From NCBI GenBank assembly GCA_005884195.1, contig VBBP01000058.1, positions 1-44,864 of the forward strand: a stretch of 44,864 nt of DNA, read 5' to 3'. Both the position numbers and the translations under genes were made by a program. The first letter of the stretch is position 1. Each line of letters begins with the position of its first letter. Below the pieces are notes generated by a model. The model was not told the origin of the DNA. It searched no databases and saw nothing but the letters and a program-made list of their open reading frames with translations. Below are positions 25,733-33,504 of the stretch, in pieces. The DNA is from Candidatus Bathyarchaeota archaeon. GTDB taxonomy: Archaea; Thermoproteota; Bathyarchaeia; 40CM-2-53-6.

Positions 25733-26115
25733 TCAGTCTTGGTTGGCTTCTATTCGGAGCTGGTGAAGTTCGCCGTCTGTCTTCATTACAGTAATAATGA
25801 CGAGTTTCCGTTCGATGTCCACTTTCAGAATTCGGCCACAGCGTAAGATGTGTCTCCCTTCTCTAGGGATGCCCGAGCTTTGCTTGGCCCTTGGTTTCGG
25901 CTGCTTCTCAAGTATTTTCTTGATGCCATCGTAAAGGCTGACCACTGCCTCGTTGTCAGTGTCCAGTTCCCTCGGCTCTTCCCAAGTCGCCAAGTCTTGA
26001 GTTCCCTGCCCTCGATATTCCATACAAGGCAGACAGGGTTAGCCAATTTGTCGGTCGTTACCAGAGCCCCAGCCCCGAAGTGACTTGTTTCCTCTGGATA
26101 CCGAACTACTCTCAA
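25733..26115 (-). pseudogene. Unknown protein gene broken by an 8-base tandem duplication
   Basis: Two overlapping frames each look coding. From ATG 26115 the product begins MRVVRYPEETSHFGAGALV and runs to NIEGRELKTW; from about 25980 another frame continues EEPRELDTDNEAVVSLYDG and ends at 25733 with ELHQLRIEANQD. At 25981-25996 the sequence CCAAGTCG is duplicated in tandem. Removing one copy joins the two frames exactly as KTWEEPREL and yields an uninterrupted 124-residue protein. I do not recognise its family. The gene is either inactivated recently or switched by repeat slippage. It is convergent with the second mutase gene. Confidence 0.75.
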
Positions 26116-26167
26116 GAATACGAGGGGGCGTGAAAAATGGGCTCTTGGAACGTTGCGCGGTAGTGTA

Positions 26168-27145
26168 TCAGGCGAGGGCTTTTTCCAAGGTTATCCATCC
26201 AACTTCCCGTTTGAAGCCCAGCTTCGTATTGACCGCCAGCATCGGGACATTATTGGACGCGTTCCATGTCTTCAACTTCACGTAGCCATTCCGTCTTGCG
26301 AAATCGATGACTTTCAACTTCAACGTGACCGCTATACCTCTGCCACGATATTCTCGTCTAACCCCAGTGTTTCCCTGGACGAGGCCTGTAGGCTCCTTGT
26401 CGAGACGCCAGACGGTGCTCAGTCCGACAAACTTGGGACCGTCCCTTGCAATCATGTACGCTTCAGGTAAGAGACTCGGGTTCTTGAGTTCAAACGCCTC
26501 CCACTGCTCGTACGAGATTGGTGTAAAAGCTGCTGGACTCGGCATGTCAGCTGAGATTAGCTGGACGAGCTCGTGGAGACTCTTCAATGAATCAGGACCA
26601 TTCTTGCGCTCTTCTGCGAGGTTCGTAATTGTAATCCCCTGCCGCAATACTTTCTCGGTGTAATCTCGGAATTTCTCCAAATCTATCGCGAGCACATCGA
26701 GCCGTGATTCCCAGGCTTTCATCTTCTCCTCGAAACCTCGCCTCTGATAGAACTCCGTGAGCCGAGGCAGCCTCTCGGTGCTTCCAGCCCAAGCCACGAT
26801 GGCATTCAGCTTCCTTAGCTCACCATTTAGTCGCTCGTATATCGCGCTCCCAATTCCTCTTCCCTGGACTTGGGGATCGACAAAGATGTTAATCCAGAAT
26901 TTCCGTGGATGAAACATGTCTGTGACATGGGACACATCGCCAAATCCGACCACGGCCTTCTTCTCGAGAAACGTGTATCTTTGGAGATGATACCTCGACC
27001 TGTCCACGCTTTCATCTCTAGAGCGCCATTCGTCAATGCTGCGAGTGTAGTCCGGATAGTTTGCGTTGAAGATTTCCAATAGTCTCTGATAGTCGGTGGG
27101 GTCGAACTCCCTCATCTCAAGGGAGAGAGTCCTCTGTCCGGACAT
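26168..27145 (-). CDS. Tandem-GNAT acetyltransferase
   Basis: A 325-residue protein with two GNAT modules. The N-terminal one has the acetyl-CoA loop VDPQVQGRGIGSAIYERL near residue 92, and the C-terminal one has TGVRREYRGRGIAVTLKLKVIDFA near residue 265, followed by NTKLGFKREVGW. The double fold resembles the mycothiol-synthase-like group, where often only one module is active, but the substrate here is unknown. The start ATG 27145 gives a plausible N-terminus; an ATG at residue 11 (MREFDPTDY) is also reasonable. Confidence 0.88.
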   Translation of the reverse strand: MSGQRTLSLEMREFDPTDYQRLLEIFNANYPDYTRSIDEWRSRDESVDRSRYHLQRYTFLEKKAVVGFGDVSHVTDMFHPRKFWINIFVDPQVQGRGIGSAIYERLNGELRKLNAIVAWAGSTERLPRLTEFYQRRGFEEKMKAWESRLDVLAIDLEKFRDYTEKVLRQGITITNLAEERKNGPDSLKSLHELVQLISADMPSPAAFTPISYEQWEAFELKNPSLLPEAYMIARDGPKFVGLSTVWRLDKEPTGLVQGNTGVRREYRGRGIAVTLKLKVIDFARRNGYVKLKTWNASNNVPMLAVNTKLGFKREVGWITLEKALA

Positions 27146-27234
27146 GGCGTCCTCGAACTGGCGGGCGTTATGTTAAGGTTCCATTGATTGTGTAAGCCCT
27201 TTCTCGTTCTCGGATTAACGGTCCGTGCTTCTCA

Positions 27235-28098
27235 TCAAATAGAAACTCGAAGCCCATCATACGCAAACCGCAATCGGCATCTCTTGTACTTCTTCTCAAG
27301 TTCAAGATAGTCAGCGTAGGAGCGGCCATTCAACTCTTCAATATGCGTCGCAATAGCGAGTCGTGGGTTGATCTTCTGAATCAGTTCCAGGGTTTCTTCG
27401 AAGGAGGCTTCCGATTGGCGAATCCAATGCCCGGTGGGGATTATCTGCTCTCCTTGCTTGTCATGTTCGAACCAGCCAGTCTCAAGAACCAGCACATCCG
27501 GCTCCATCAGCTCGCCTCCAGGATTCCAATCTTTGATCTCATCAAGGGCGAGTACCACCCGCTTCGCACCTTGTTGCACCAGGTATGATGCAAGCCCCGG
27601 CTGAGTCATACGAAACGCCTTCACCGATGCATCGCCGAGCTTGACCGCTTCGCCCTCAGCAAGCTCGTGAATCCTCACGATTTCCATCTTCTCAAAGAAC
27701 TGGAAATGGTCCTCTAGGCCCAGCCTTTTTCGGAAATCGTCGCGGACCCAAGACGGTAGCCAAACATCAGTGATCGTTTTCGTTCTCTTTCGAAGATTCA
27801 GATTGAGCTGTTCTAGAACCCGACGACCCATTGTATGATCAGGATGCCAATGACTGTAGACAAGATTGGACACGTGATGAATTTCCTCCCTCTCTAAACT
27901 GTGGGCGACATCTTCCGGAGTGTCAAACAGCAAATCAGCACCAGTGAAGAAAGCACTCGGTCCGTTGCGAGCGTATCTTCCCTTTTTCTGACGTGCTTCC
28001 GCGCATATCTCGCACAAGCATCCAACGCGGGGAGTGCAATCCGCACCACCCGTACCTAAGAACACTAATTCTTCGGCGTCTGGATGTTTCGCAGACAA
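27235..28098 (-). CDS. Metallo-beta-lactamase-fold hydrolase, PhnP-like
   Basis: A 287-residue protein. The N-terminus reads FLGTGGADCTPRVGCLCEICAEA, a Cys cluster (CxC..C at about residues 27-32) as in PhnP, where it binds an extra zinc. The catalytic di-metal motif is SHWHPDH (H83, H85, D87, H88), and later ligands appear in LALDEIKDWN and ATHIEE. PhnP hydrolyses cyclic ribose phosphates; related proteins act on other phosphodiesters. No phosphonate-degradation genes lie around it, so a nucleotide-derived cyclic phosphate is a reasonable guess only. Start is TTG 28098. Confidence 0.85.
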   Translation of the reverse strand: MSAKHPDAEELVFLGTGGADCTPRVGCLCEICAEARQKKGRYARNGPSAFFTGADLLFDTPEDVAHSLEREEIHHVSNLVYSHWHPDHTMGRRVLEQLNLNLRKRTKTITDVWLPSWVRDDFRKRLGLEDHFQFFEKMEIVRIHELAEGEAVKLGDASVKAFRMTQPGLASYLVQQGAKRVVLALDEIKDWNPGGELMEPDVLVLETGWFEHDKQGEQIIPTGHWIRQSEASFEETLELIQKINPRLAIATHIEELNGRSYADYLELEKKYKRCRLRFAYDGLRVSI

Positions 28099-28188
28099 TG
28101 GATTAGCGCCAAGTCAAAGGAGCGAGCTTTTTCTTCATTCAGAACTTGCCCTTTAGTTCAAGACCGGTCTCGGAGCTTCGGCTTGGGC

Positions 28189-28770
28189 TTAGCTCGGGGA
28201 CGTGGAAGGTTGGGGCGATGACTTCTGAGTCGTTGGAATAGTCTTGTGGAAGATTCGATGGAAACCTAGTCCGACTAGCGTCAGAGTTCCAGCGACAACA
28301 TAGAGGTAGAAGCCAATTTGGAAGCCCCAGTTGACCGTGATTCCAAAAACAGTTTCTTTGCCGAACGGTCCGCTGAGACAGTTCGATTGGCCGTTGCAAG
28401 AGTTGGTGACAGCATAGCTGACGACCCCCAGATACGCGATAGGAGTCAGAACGCTAAGAATGAAGCTGCCAATCAGCGGTCGAATATTCCTAGTGAAGCT
28501 TCCAGCTAGGGCCAATAGAGCGGAGATAACTACGAGGGCCCCGATTATCGGGCTTGCCGAGGTCAGTGTCGGGTAGGGCTGTGTTGAACCTCTGAAGATA
28601 CTATCCGTTGAGGGCCCGTTCCAGAGGGTCCAGCGGGGAGATACAGAGGAACCGAAGCCCGACGCGTCTAACCCCCACCACGGGAGAAAGAGGCTGGCAA
28701 GTGCGAGAGCTCCAGCCAGGAGGGAGATCAGGTTGATCCTTGGAAAGTTGACCGGGTCGCGTTTGGACAT
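28189..28770 (-). CDS. Four-helix membrane protein, uncharacterised
   Basis: A 193-residue integral membrane protein with helices at about residues 13-30, 72-92, 98-120 and 145-172, and a large external loop between the first two (GLDASGFGSSVSPRWTLWNG) that carries aromatic and Ser residues. Two Cys in the second loop (SCNGQSNCL) could form a disulfide outside the cell. The tail is Ser/Thr/Pro-rich and cytoplasmic. I recognise no function. The start is ATG 28770. Confidence 0.75.
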   Translation of the reverse strand: MSKRDPVNFPRINLISLLAGALALASLFLPWWGLDASGFGSSVSPRWTLWNGPSTDSIFRGSTQPYPTLTSASPIIGALVVISALLALAGSFTRNIRPLIGSFILSVLTPIAYLGVVSYAVTNSCNGQSNCLSGPFGKETVFGITVNWGFQIGFYLYVVAGTLTLVGLGFHRIFHKTIPTTQKSSPQPSTSPS

Positions 28771-28887
28771 TATTGGGACCCATCCTAGCTGACCATGGAT
28801 TTAACGAGTTTCATGTTCATCGTTATTGAACAGAAACAATGAAGGAGGCTTGGAAACGTCGATTTTTCGGAACTTAGAGCCCGAAGC

Positions 28888-28930
28888 GGACAGTCCGAAG
28901 GTGGCACGCGACGACAGGTTGCGTCTGTCC
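28888..28930 (+). other. Nested hairpin in divergent intergenic region
   Basis: The arms GGACAG (28888-28893) and CTGTCC (28925-28930) pair perfectly. Inside them ACGCGAC (28906-28912) and GTTGCGT (28918-28924) pair with one G-T wobble around a five-base loop, leaving a 12-base bulge on the 5' side. This 43-base fold lies in the 233-base gap between divergent genes and could be a leader structure or small RNA. No family match is claimed. Confidence 0.3.
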
Positions 28931-29003
28931 GAATCCGGAGGCTCGACAGTACGTCTACGCCCAAATCGAAGCGGAGCCTAGATAGTATGGGGGACAGGTA
29001 CAT

Positions 29004-29477
29004 TTGGGGTCGGATTCGAAGAAACCCCCGAGGCCAAAGCACCGATTCAGTTTTTCCGGCCAGAGCAAGAAACCTGAAGGTCCTGCTAAGCCTCGCGAGG
29101 CCAACGTCACAAGGAATGATATTCTGAACAGTTTGACGAAATATGCGCATCCGCAAGAAGGACAAGGTGAAGAGGTTGTTGAGATTCAAGACGCGGTTCA
29201 GACCTTGGACTCTGATCAGAGCGCTGTTCCAGCCAGAACTCGAAACCGCGGTTCCGCTCGCGGTGCACTAATGGTCTTTCTCGGGGGATTTCTCGCTGTT
29301 TGGCTATACGGATATGTTACTGGGGCCTATGAAATACCCTATCTAAGAGGGGTTACGCAGAGCCCCGAAGTTCAGGTTGGCGTTCAGTTCGCGTCTTCCA
29401 ACCCAATTCTGTTCGGCGCTGTTTCAGCTTCCGTTCTTTTTGGAGCCCTCTATCTACGACATAGGAAGAAGAACTAG
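29004..29477 (+). CDS. Membrane protein with disordered N-terminus, uncharacterised
   Basis: A 157-residue product. The first 85 residues are hydrophilic, starting with a Lys/Pro-rich KKPPRPKHRFSFSGQSKKPEGP and then an acidic helix-forming stretch. Two transmembrane segments follow (about residues 88-108 and 133-150), ending in LRHRKKN. The start TTG 29004 is the one that retains the whole basic N-terminus, but others are possible. The function is unknown; a cytoplasmic tail facing DNA or ribosomes is suggested by its charge. Confidence 0.65.
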   Translation: MGSDSKKPPRPKHRFSFSGQSKKPEGPAKPREANVTRNDILNSLTKYAHPQEGQGEEVVEIQDAVQTLDSDQSAVPARTRNRGSARGALMVFLGGFLAVWLYGYVTGAYEIPYLRGVTQSPEVQVGVQFASSNPILFGAVSASVLFGALYLRHRKKN

Positions 29478-29530
29478 GGTCAGCGCTCTCCACCAACCGA
29501 TGGGAGTGAACACTTGATGATAGTCAGCTT

Positions 29531-29731
29531 TTACTCATTCAGAAAGGCCTCGTGCTCGCCTCGGACCTTTAGGAGACGAGCCTCTCTCGGCGGAATCTTG
29601 CGAGCATACCTATGCTTGGAACAAGGACTGTGGTCTGAAATGAGGCTCGGTCGTTCCGTAAGGTCGCACTTCGATTCTCCAAACTCTACTTCGTAAATGC
29701 GGACCTTGCAACCGCAGTTGTATATTTCAAT
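29531..29731 (-). CDS. Small Cys-rich protein, probable ATT start
   Basis: A 66-residue reading frame that has no ATG, GTG or TTG start. From ATT 29731 it encodes (M)EIYNCGCKVRIYEVEFGESKC, then SDHSPCSKHRYARKIPPRE and ends FLNE. The Cys and His pattern (CGC, C, C, H) suggests zinc binding, and the amino-acid make-up is that of a real protein. On the minus strand GAGGTGATC, a strong match to the archaeal anti-Shine-Dalgarno, lies 10 bases before the ATT. The frame upstream of ATT is closed by TGA five codons earlier. A leading GTG frame (VITLRD) overlaps it. Function unknown. Confidence 0.6.
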   Translation of the reverse strand: MEIYNCGCKVRIYEVEFGESKCDLTERPSLISDHSPCSKHRYARKIPPREARLLKVRGEHEAFLNE

Positions 29732-29770
29732 CTCTAAGGGTGATCACCTCGTTTCGAATCTGTCGGTTCG

Positions 29771-30097
29771 TTAGATCTTCACGTAGTGGGCGATGAGGCC
29801 GATTAGGCCCCCGATGAAGACCAGAATTCCGCCGAGGCTCCCAACGAACAAGCCGAGGATTAGGAGGATGAGGCTCCATGCGGGATTAGCAACTTCTCTT
29901 GACCCAACCAGCGCTAGGATTCCTACGAGAATTCCTACGACGATGCCCGTGAGGCTTCCCAATCGGGCCAAATTGGTGGCCAAGTCCATTAGTCCTCCCA
30001 CGTTTGTTGCCTCCAATATTGCGCTGACGAGCAGAACTATGCCTCCAATCAGGACTAGGAATCTTGCCAGTGTAAGTAACGGGACTTGCGATGCCAT
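29771..30097 (-). CDS. Small hydrophobic membrane protein
   Basis: 108 residues, almost entirely hydrophobic, with three to four helices (about 10-28, 45-63, 72-90 and 92-105) separated by short loops. Gly-rich helices (GIVVGILVGILALVG, GLFVGSLGGILVFIGGLIG) suggest tight packing. It has no Cys and no catalytic-looking residues. Same-strand neighbours lie at 29531-29731 downstream and 30264-31091 upstream, but gaps of 40-170 bases leave operon membership open. Role unknown. Confidence 0.7.
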   Translation of the reverse strand: MASQVPLLTLARFLVLIGGIVLLVSAILEATNVGGLMDLATNLARLGSLTGIVVGILVGILALVGSREVANPAWSLILLILGLFVGSLGGILVFIGGLIGLIAHYVKI

Positions 30098-30263
30098 TTT
30101 TCCAACTGTTGGTACGATGGCGGTCGGGTATTTAGATCAAGAGTTTGAACACGTGAGCGCTGTTCACGCGACGATCCATGTCACAGTATCAAATGGATCT
30201 TGGTTTTGGGAGTCGAACCGTGGTGCTAAAATCTCATTCCCAGCATTAGAAAAGTCTTCCAAA

Positions 30264-31091
30264 TTACGCCATTACTTCTTTCCTAGAAGAGAAGTAGAGG
30301 TAAGTCGATCCTGCCGCTACGAATGCGTAGATGAAAACCCAAACACCCGTTACAAGGGCGCTCGGGCTTTGACTTGATATCACGTCCCAATGAATTCCGA
30401 CAGCCAACAGTGCGAGACTCGGAAAGATCATGTCTAGTGGCAATAGAACTCTGATTCTGCCAATATCCGTCTGCAGAGATGCCCAACCGGTCGCTAGACA
30501 CGTGGCCAAGAACAACCCCGCGAACATTTGTAGAGTGGAAGTCGCAACCAGCCATGGCCAGAATTGGGCCTGGGCAATGTTAGGCAAAAGGAGCATCATG
30601 ATTCCAAATACTCCAACAACAACTGTTTGGATCCGGAAGAACCAATTAGCTGTCTTCCAAGGTTGGCTTCTACCCAGTCTATCCTGAGGCTTCCGAGGCC
30701 AACCGTAGTGGTACATCAAGTAGAAGTTCCCTAGACTGGCAGCTAGGAAGTATCCTGTCCATGTGGAGATAACAAATCCGCCACCCTGCGAGGCCGCAAG
30801 GGCGATGGATACGATTGAAGTAATTCCAAAGAATGTTCCGCCGACAAGCATGAGAATCTTCGCTCTCTGCCAGATCTTCGCTCGCAAGGCGGACCAGCAG
30901 CCAAAGGCTATAGCGAGGAATATTGCGCCTATGAATCGTATTGCCAACGCTTTCACTGGCCAGGGCCAGAAGTCAATGACTAGGTTTGGATAGGCAAAGA
31001 ACAGCGCTCCCGTTACAAGGTTGATTTCTGAGAGAAAGAGGAGGAAAAGCCTCGATTCTCTACCCAGTTCAATCGGACGCTTAGACGACAT
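30264..31091 (-). CDS. Eight-helix membrane protein with internal duplication
   Basis: A 275-residue integral membrane protein with about eight hydrophobic helices. It consists of two related halves: LVIDFWPWPVKALAIRFIGAIFLA (residue 38 on, partial) in the first half corresponds to AQAQFWPWLVATSTLQMFAGLF in the second. Each half therefore has a FWPW motif before a helix. This points to an old four-helix duplication. I recognise no transport or enzyme signature. The start is ATG 31091, and it is followed upstream on the same strand by the thioesterase gene 12 bases away, so both may be one transcript. Confidence 0.75.
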   Translation of the reverse strand: MSSKRPIELGRESRLFLLFLSEINLVTGALFFAYPNLVIDFWPWPVKALAIRFIGAIFLAIAFGCWSALRAKIWQRAKILMLVGGTFFGITSIVSIALAASQGGGFVISTWTGYFLAASLGNFYLMYHYGWPRKPQDRLGRSQPWKTANWFFRIQTVVVGVFGIMMLLLPNIAQAQFWPWLVATSTLQMFAGLFLATCLATGWASLQTDIGRIRVLLPLDMIFPSLALLAVGIHWDVISSQSPSALVTGVWVFIYAFVAAGSTYLYFSSRKEVMA

Positions 31092-31103
31092 AACAAAGCC
31101 AAG

Positions 31104-31523
31104 CTATCCGGACATGATCAGCCATGTACCACTGCACTTCGCGAGTATCTCTTTCTTGGTATTAGTTAGCACCGCCTCGGTGAATGCGATGCGTCGGCCT
31201 CTCTTTGCAATCGTTCCTTCCGCAACCAATCGTCCTTTGACATGGGGGCGCATGAAGTTCATCTTCAACTCTATTGTGGTCATGTCTTCATCAGGCTTCA
31301 GAGTGGACGCCACTGCGATCCCCATTGCCGCATCCGCAATATCCACCATTACTCCCCCATGCATCGATCCCGACAGATTGTGCAGGTGCTCGTCTACGTC
31401 CATTTCGAGAACCGATCGGCTCTCCTCTATGCTGCGAACCCTGATCCCCAGCGTCCCGATCGCCGGACTGGGCGGCTGGCCCGCCTTCCATGCAGAGTAG
31501 ACCTTGTCTCGGACCCCTCTCAT
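31104..31523 (-). CDS. Hotdog-fold thioesterase, PaaI-like
   Basis: A 139-residue acyl-CoA thioesterase of the hotdog fold. The signature HNLSGSMHGGVMVDIADAAMG lies at about residues 48-68, with HGG in the active-site loop and Asp 64 as candidate catalytic acid. The C-terminal AEGTIAKRGRRIAFTEAVLTN strand pair is typical. These tetrameric enzymes hydrolyse medium-chain or aromatic acyl-CoA esters. It sits 12 bases upstream of the duplicated membrane-protein gene on the same strand. It fits the other acyl-CoA genes of the window. Confidence 0.9.
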   Translation of the reverse strand: MRGVRDKVYSAWKAGQPPSPAIGTLGIRVRSIEESRSVLEMDVDEHLHNLSGSMHGGVMVDIADAAMGIAVASTLKPDEDMTTIELKMNFMRPHVKGRLVAEGTIAKRGRRIAFTEAVLTNTKKEILAKCSGTWLIMSG

Positions 31524-31619
31524 GTCTTCGCCAGTCCAGTCACCGCTCTAAATATGAATTCAGATGCAACAGTTCAAATTCGAAGCTTTATCTTCAGATG
31601 ACCTTCCTCTGAGGCAGAG

Positions 31620-31943
31620 ATGTCAGAAAAGAAGAACATGCGAGATGAAGTGCGGCGCGAGGCCAGGGAAGCCCTCGAAGCTATGCGAAAAGATCTCCAA
31701 CAATTGAGCAAGGACCTCGTTCTCGCGAGCAAGACACTGAAAACTTCAACTGAGAAGTTCGTGCAAGACACTGGTCCAAAGGTGTCGGCCGGACTAGAAG
31801 ACACTGTAGAGACCTTCCGCCGGACCATGACTACAATCGACAAGCAGACCAAGCCTCAGCAGGCAAAGCTTCTCAGAACATACAAGAAATTCCTTACAAA
31901 ACAAGTAGACTACATAGAGAAGAGACTCAGCCAGACAGAATAG
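31620..31943 (+). CDS. Coiled-coil protein, uncharacterised
   Basis: A 107-residue, highly charged helical protein. Heptad-like stretches rich in Lys, Glu and Leu cover residues 5-50 and 80-105 (EALEAMRKDLQQLSKDL is typical). It has no Cys and no hydrophobic segment, so it is probably a soluble oligomer. Its start is ATG 31620, with the TATA-like AAGCTTTATCTT about 30 bases before. The 3' end overlaps the convergent APC permease gene by 17 bases. Role unknown. Confidence 0.65.
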   Translation: MSEKKNMRDEVRREAREALEAMRKDLQQLSKDLVLASKTLKTSTEKFVQDTGPKVSAGLEDTVETFRRTMTTIDKQTKPQQAKLLRTYKKFLTKQVDYIEKRLSQTE

Positions 31944-33423
31944 GACCTTCTCCCTTCCCAGGGCTCGATACTTCTCGAGGCTCGGGTGGCGCTCGTCCAC
32001 GGAGGGGAAGATGATTCTTCCGTCTGAAGTAGATGTACAATCCCATTCCCATTACGACCCAAACAATGCCGAGTTCCCTGCCTAGCTCATGGGTCACGAT
32101 CACCGCCACCCATATCGCGCTGGTGGCGAGCAATCCAAGAAGGGGCAAGAGAGGAAGTTCCAGAATTCCCGATTCTCTCTTGAAACGAAGCGTTAACGGT
32201 ACCCGGAACGGTCTGAACCTCGGCCTGTCCGTGTTACGAGTGACGATAAGACTCGCGTGCGCGGAGACATAGGCGACAAGGGCTCCTACATTGTAGAGGC
32301 TTCCCAGTAGAACTAGTGGGTCTTCTCCACCGGTTAGATAGACGAACGTACTGAATACGACTAGCAGTATGCTTCCGACACCGAACGTCATCACGGCAAT
32401 GTGCGGGGTCCGGAACCTGGGATGTATCTGGCCGAATCGTTTTGGAAGCAGCCTGTATCGCGAGAGTGCGAAGAGGGTTCGGGAAGACCCGATTATCCCA
32501 GCGTTCGCCCCGATAATGCTAATGGCGCTTCCCAATAGCGCGATCCACCCTGTGATGAGTACACCCGTTCCAGGAAGATTACTTGCAACTCCTGAAAGGG
32601 GGTCGTTCTTCCATGTACTTGACAGAATGGTCGGCGGAACCACGTTGACTGCAACTAGGGAAATTGCCAGGTATAGCGCGATTACAATTACGAGAGTCAA
32701 CATCGTTGCTCGAGGAATAGTCTTTCCTGCAATCTTCGTTTCTTCAGCTGCCTGGGCCAGTGCTTCTATTCCCAGATAGGACACCATAGCCAGAGTTATG
32801 CCCTGAATGAGCTGGGACCAGGTGGGCATTGTGCCAAGGTTGAACGTCTGAGGCCAATGCAAGAGGCTGCCGTTGGGTATCACCAGCGCGAGTCCAAGGA
32901 TGATGAGCGCGATCTCGCTGATCAAACTGAGAATACTCAGACCGAATGTGAAGTTCGCGGACTCTTTGATTCCGACAACGTTGAGGAGAAGGAGGCTGAC
33001 GAGGAGGATGATCGCTCCGGTCCCTAGCCAAATGGGCTCCTTTAGGAGCGGTGTGAAATATGATAGATAGCCAATAGCCGGGATAGAGAAGATTGCCGCC
33101 GTGACTACATAGTCGAGGCAAAGCATCCACCCCGCGAGAAAACTCACAGTGTCTCCGAATGCTGCTTGGCCGAAGGCTGCGGACCCTCCTGCCGTCGGGT
33201 ATGTTGAGGATAGCTCCGCATAGGTGAGTCCAGTAAGAAAATAGGCGATAGCTGCTATTCCAATGGCTATAGGGGTGGCGTAGCCTGCATGAAGAGCAAC
33301 CAGGCTGAGCGCTAGATAGATTCCGGCCCCGACATCCGCATATCCAATGGAGAACAATCCGCCGATTCCAATAGTTCGCTTCAGTCCCCTCCGTCGAACG
33401 GGCTTCTCGGGGGGCTGTGTCAA
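31927..33423 (-). CDS. APC-family amino acid permease
   Basis: A 498-residue permease with about 12 helices of the amino acid-polyamine-organocation superfamily. The first helix has the substrate-site unwinding motif GLFSIGYADVGAGIY (about residues 18-32), close to the G-x-G of APC carriers. TYPTAGGSAAFGQAAFGD (about 75-92) and the late HIAVMTFGVGS loop are also characteristic. A cytoplasmic tail with Arg, Pro and Ser follows. It probably imports an amino acid or related amine. It is on the same strand as the MscS gene upstream (82 bases). Confidence 0.9.
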   Translation of the reverse strand: MTQPPEKPVRRRGLKRTIGIGGLFSIGYADVGAGIYLALSLVALHAGYATPIAIGIAAIAYFLTGLTYAELSSTYPTAGGSAAFGQAAFGDTVSFLAGWMLCLDYVVTAAIFSIPAIGYLSYFTPLLKEPIWLGTGAIILLVSLLLLNVVGIKESANFTFGLSILSLISEIALIILGLALVIPNGSLLHWPQTFNLGTMPTWSQLIQGITLAMVSYLGIEALAQAAEETKIAGKTIPRATMLTLVIVIALYLAISLVAVNVVPPTILSSTWKNDPLSGVASNLPGTGVLITGWIALLGSAISIIGANAGIIGSSRTLFALSRYRLLPKRFGQIHPRFRTPHIAVMTFGVGSILLVVFSTFVYLTGGEDPLVLLGSLYNVGALVAYVSAHASLIVTRNTDRPRFRPFRVPLTLRFKRESGILELPLLPLLGLLATSAIWVAVIVTHELGRELGIVWVVMGMGLYIYFRRKNHLPLRGRAPPEPREVSSPGKGEGPILSG

Positions 33424-33504
33424 GTACGAGTTTCCTCCACGACTTCGTGAGCTGTAGAAGCGGGTTCCCGAATCCCCGCGCTAATATGGCTTAACGTTCA
33501 CTGG

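Noticed and set aside
29514-29696. 60-residue plus-strand frame
   Set aside because: It is the antisense of the better-supported Cys-rich minus-strand frame and is Arg/Ser-rich as expected for a shadow frame.
30205-30245. GAGTCGAACC read on the minus strand as a tRNA T arm (GGTTCGACTC)
   Set aside because: Flanking bases do not form the five-pair stem and no acceptor pairing exists.
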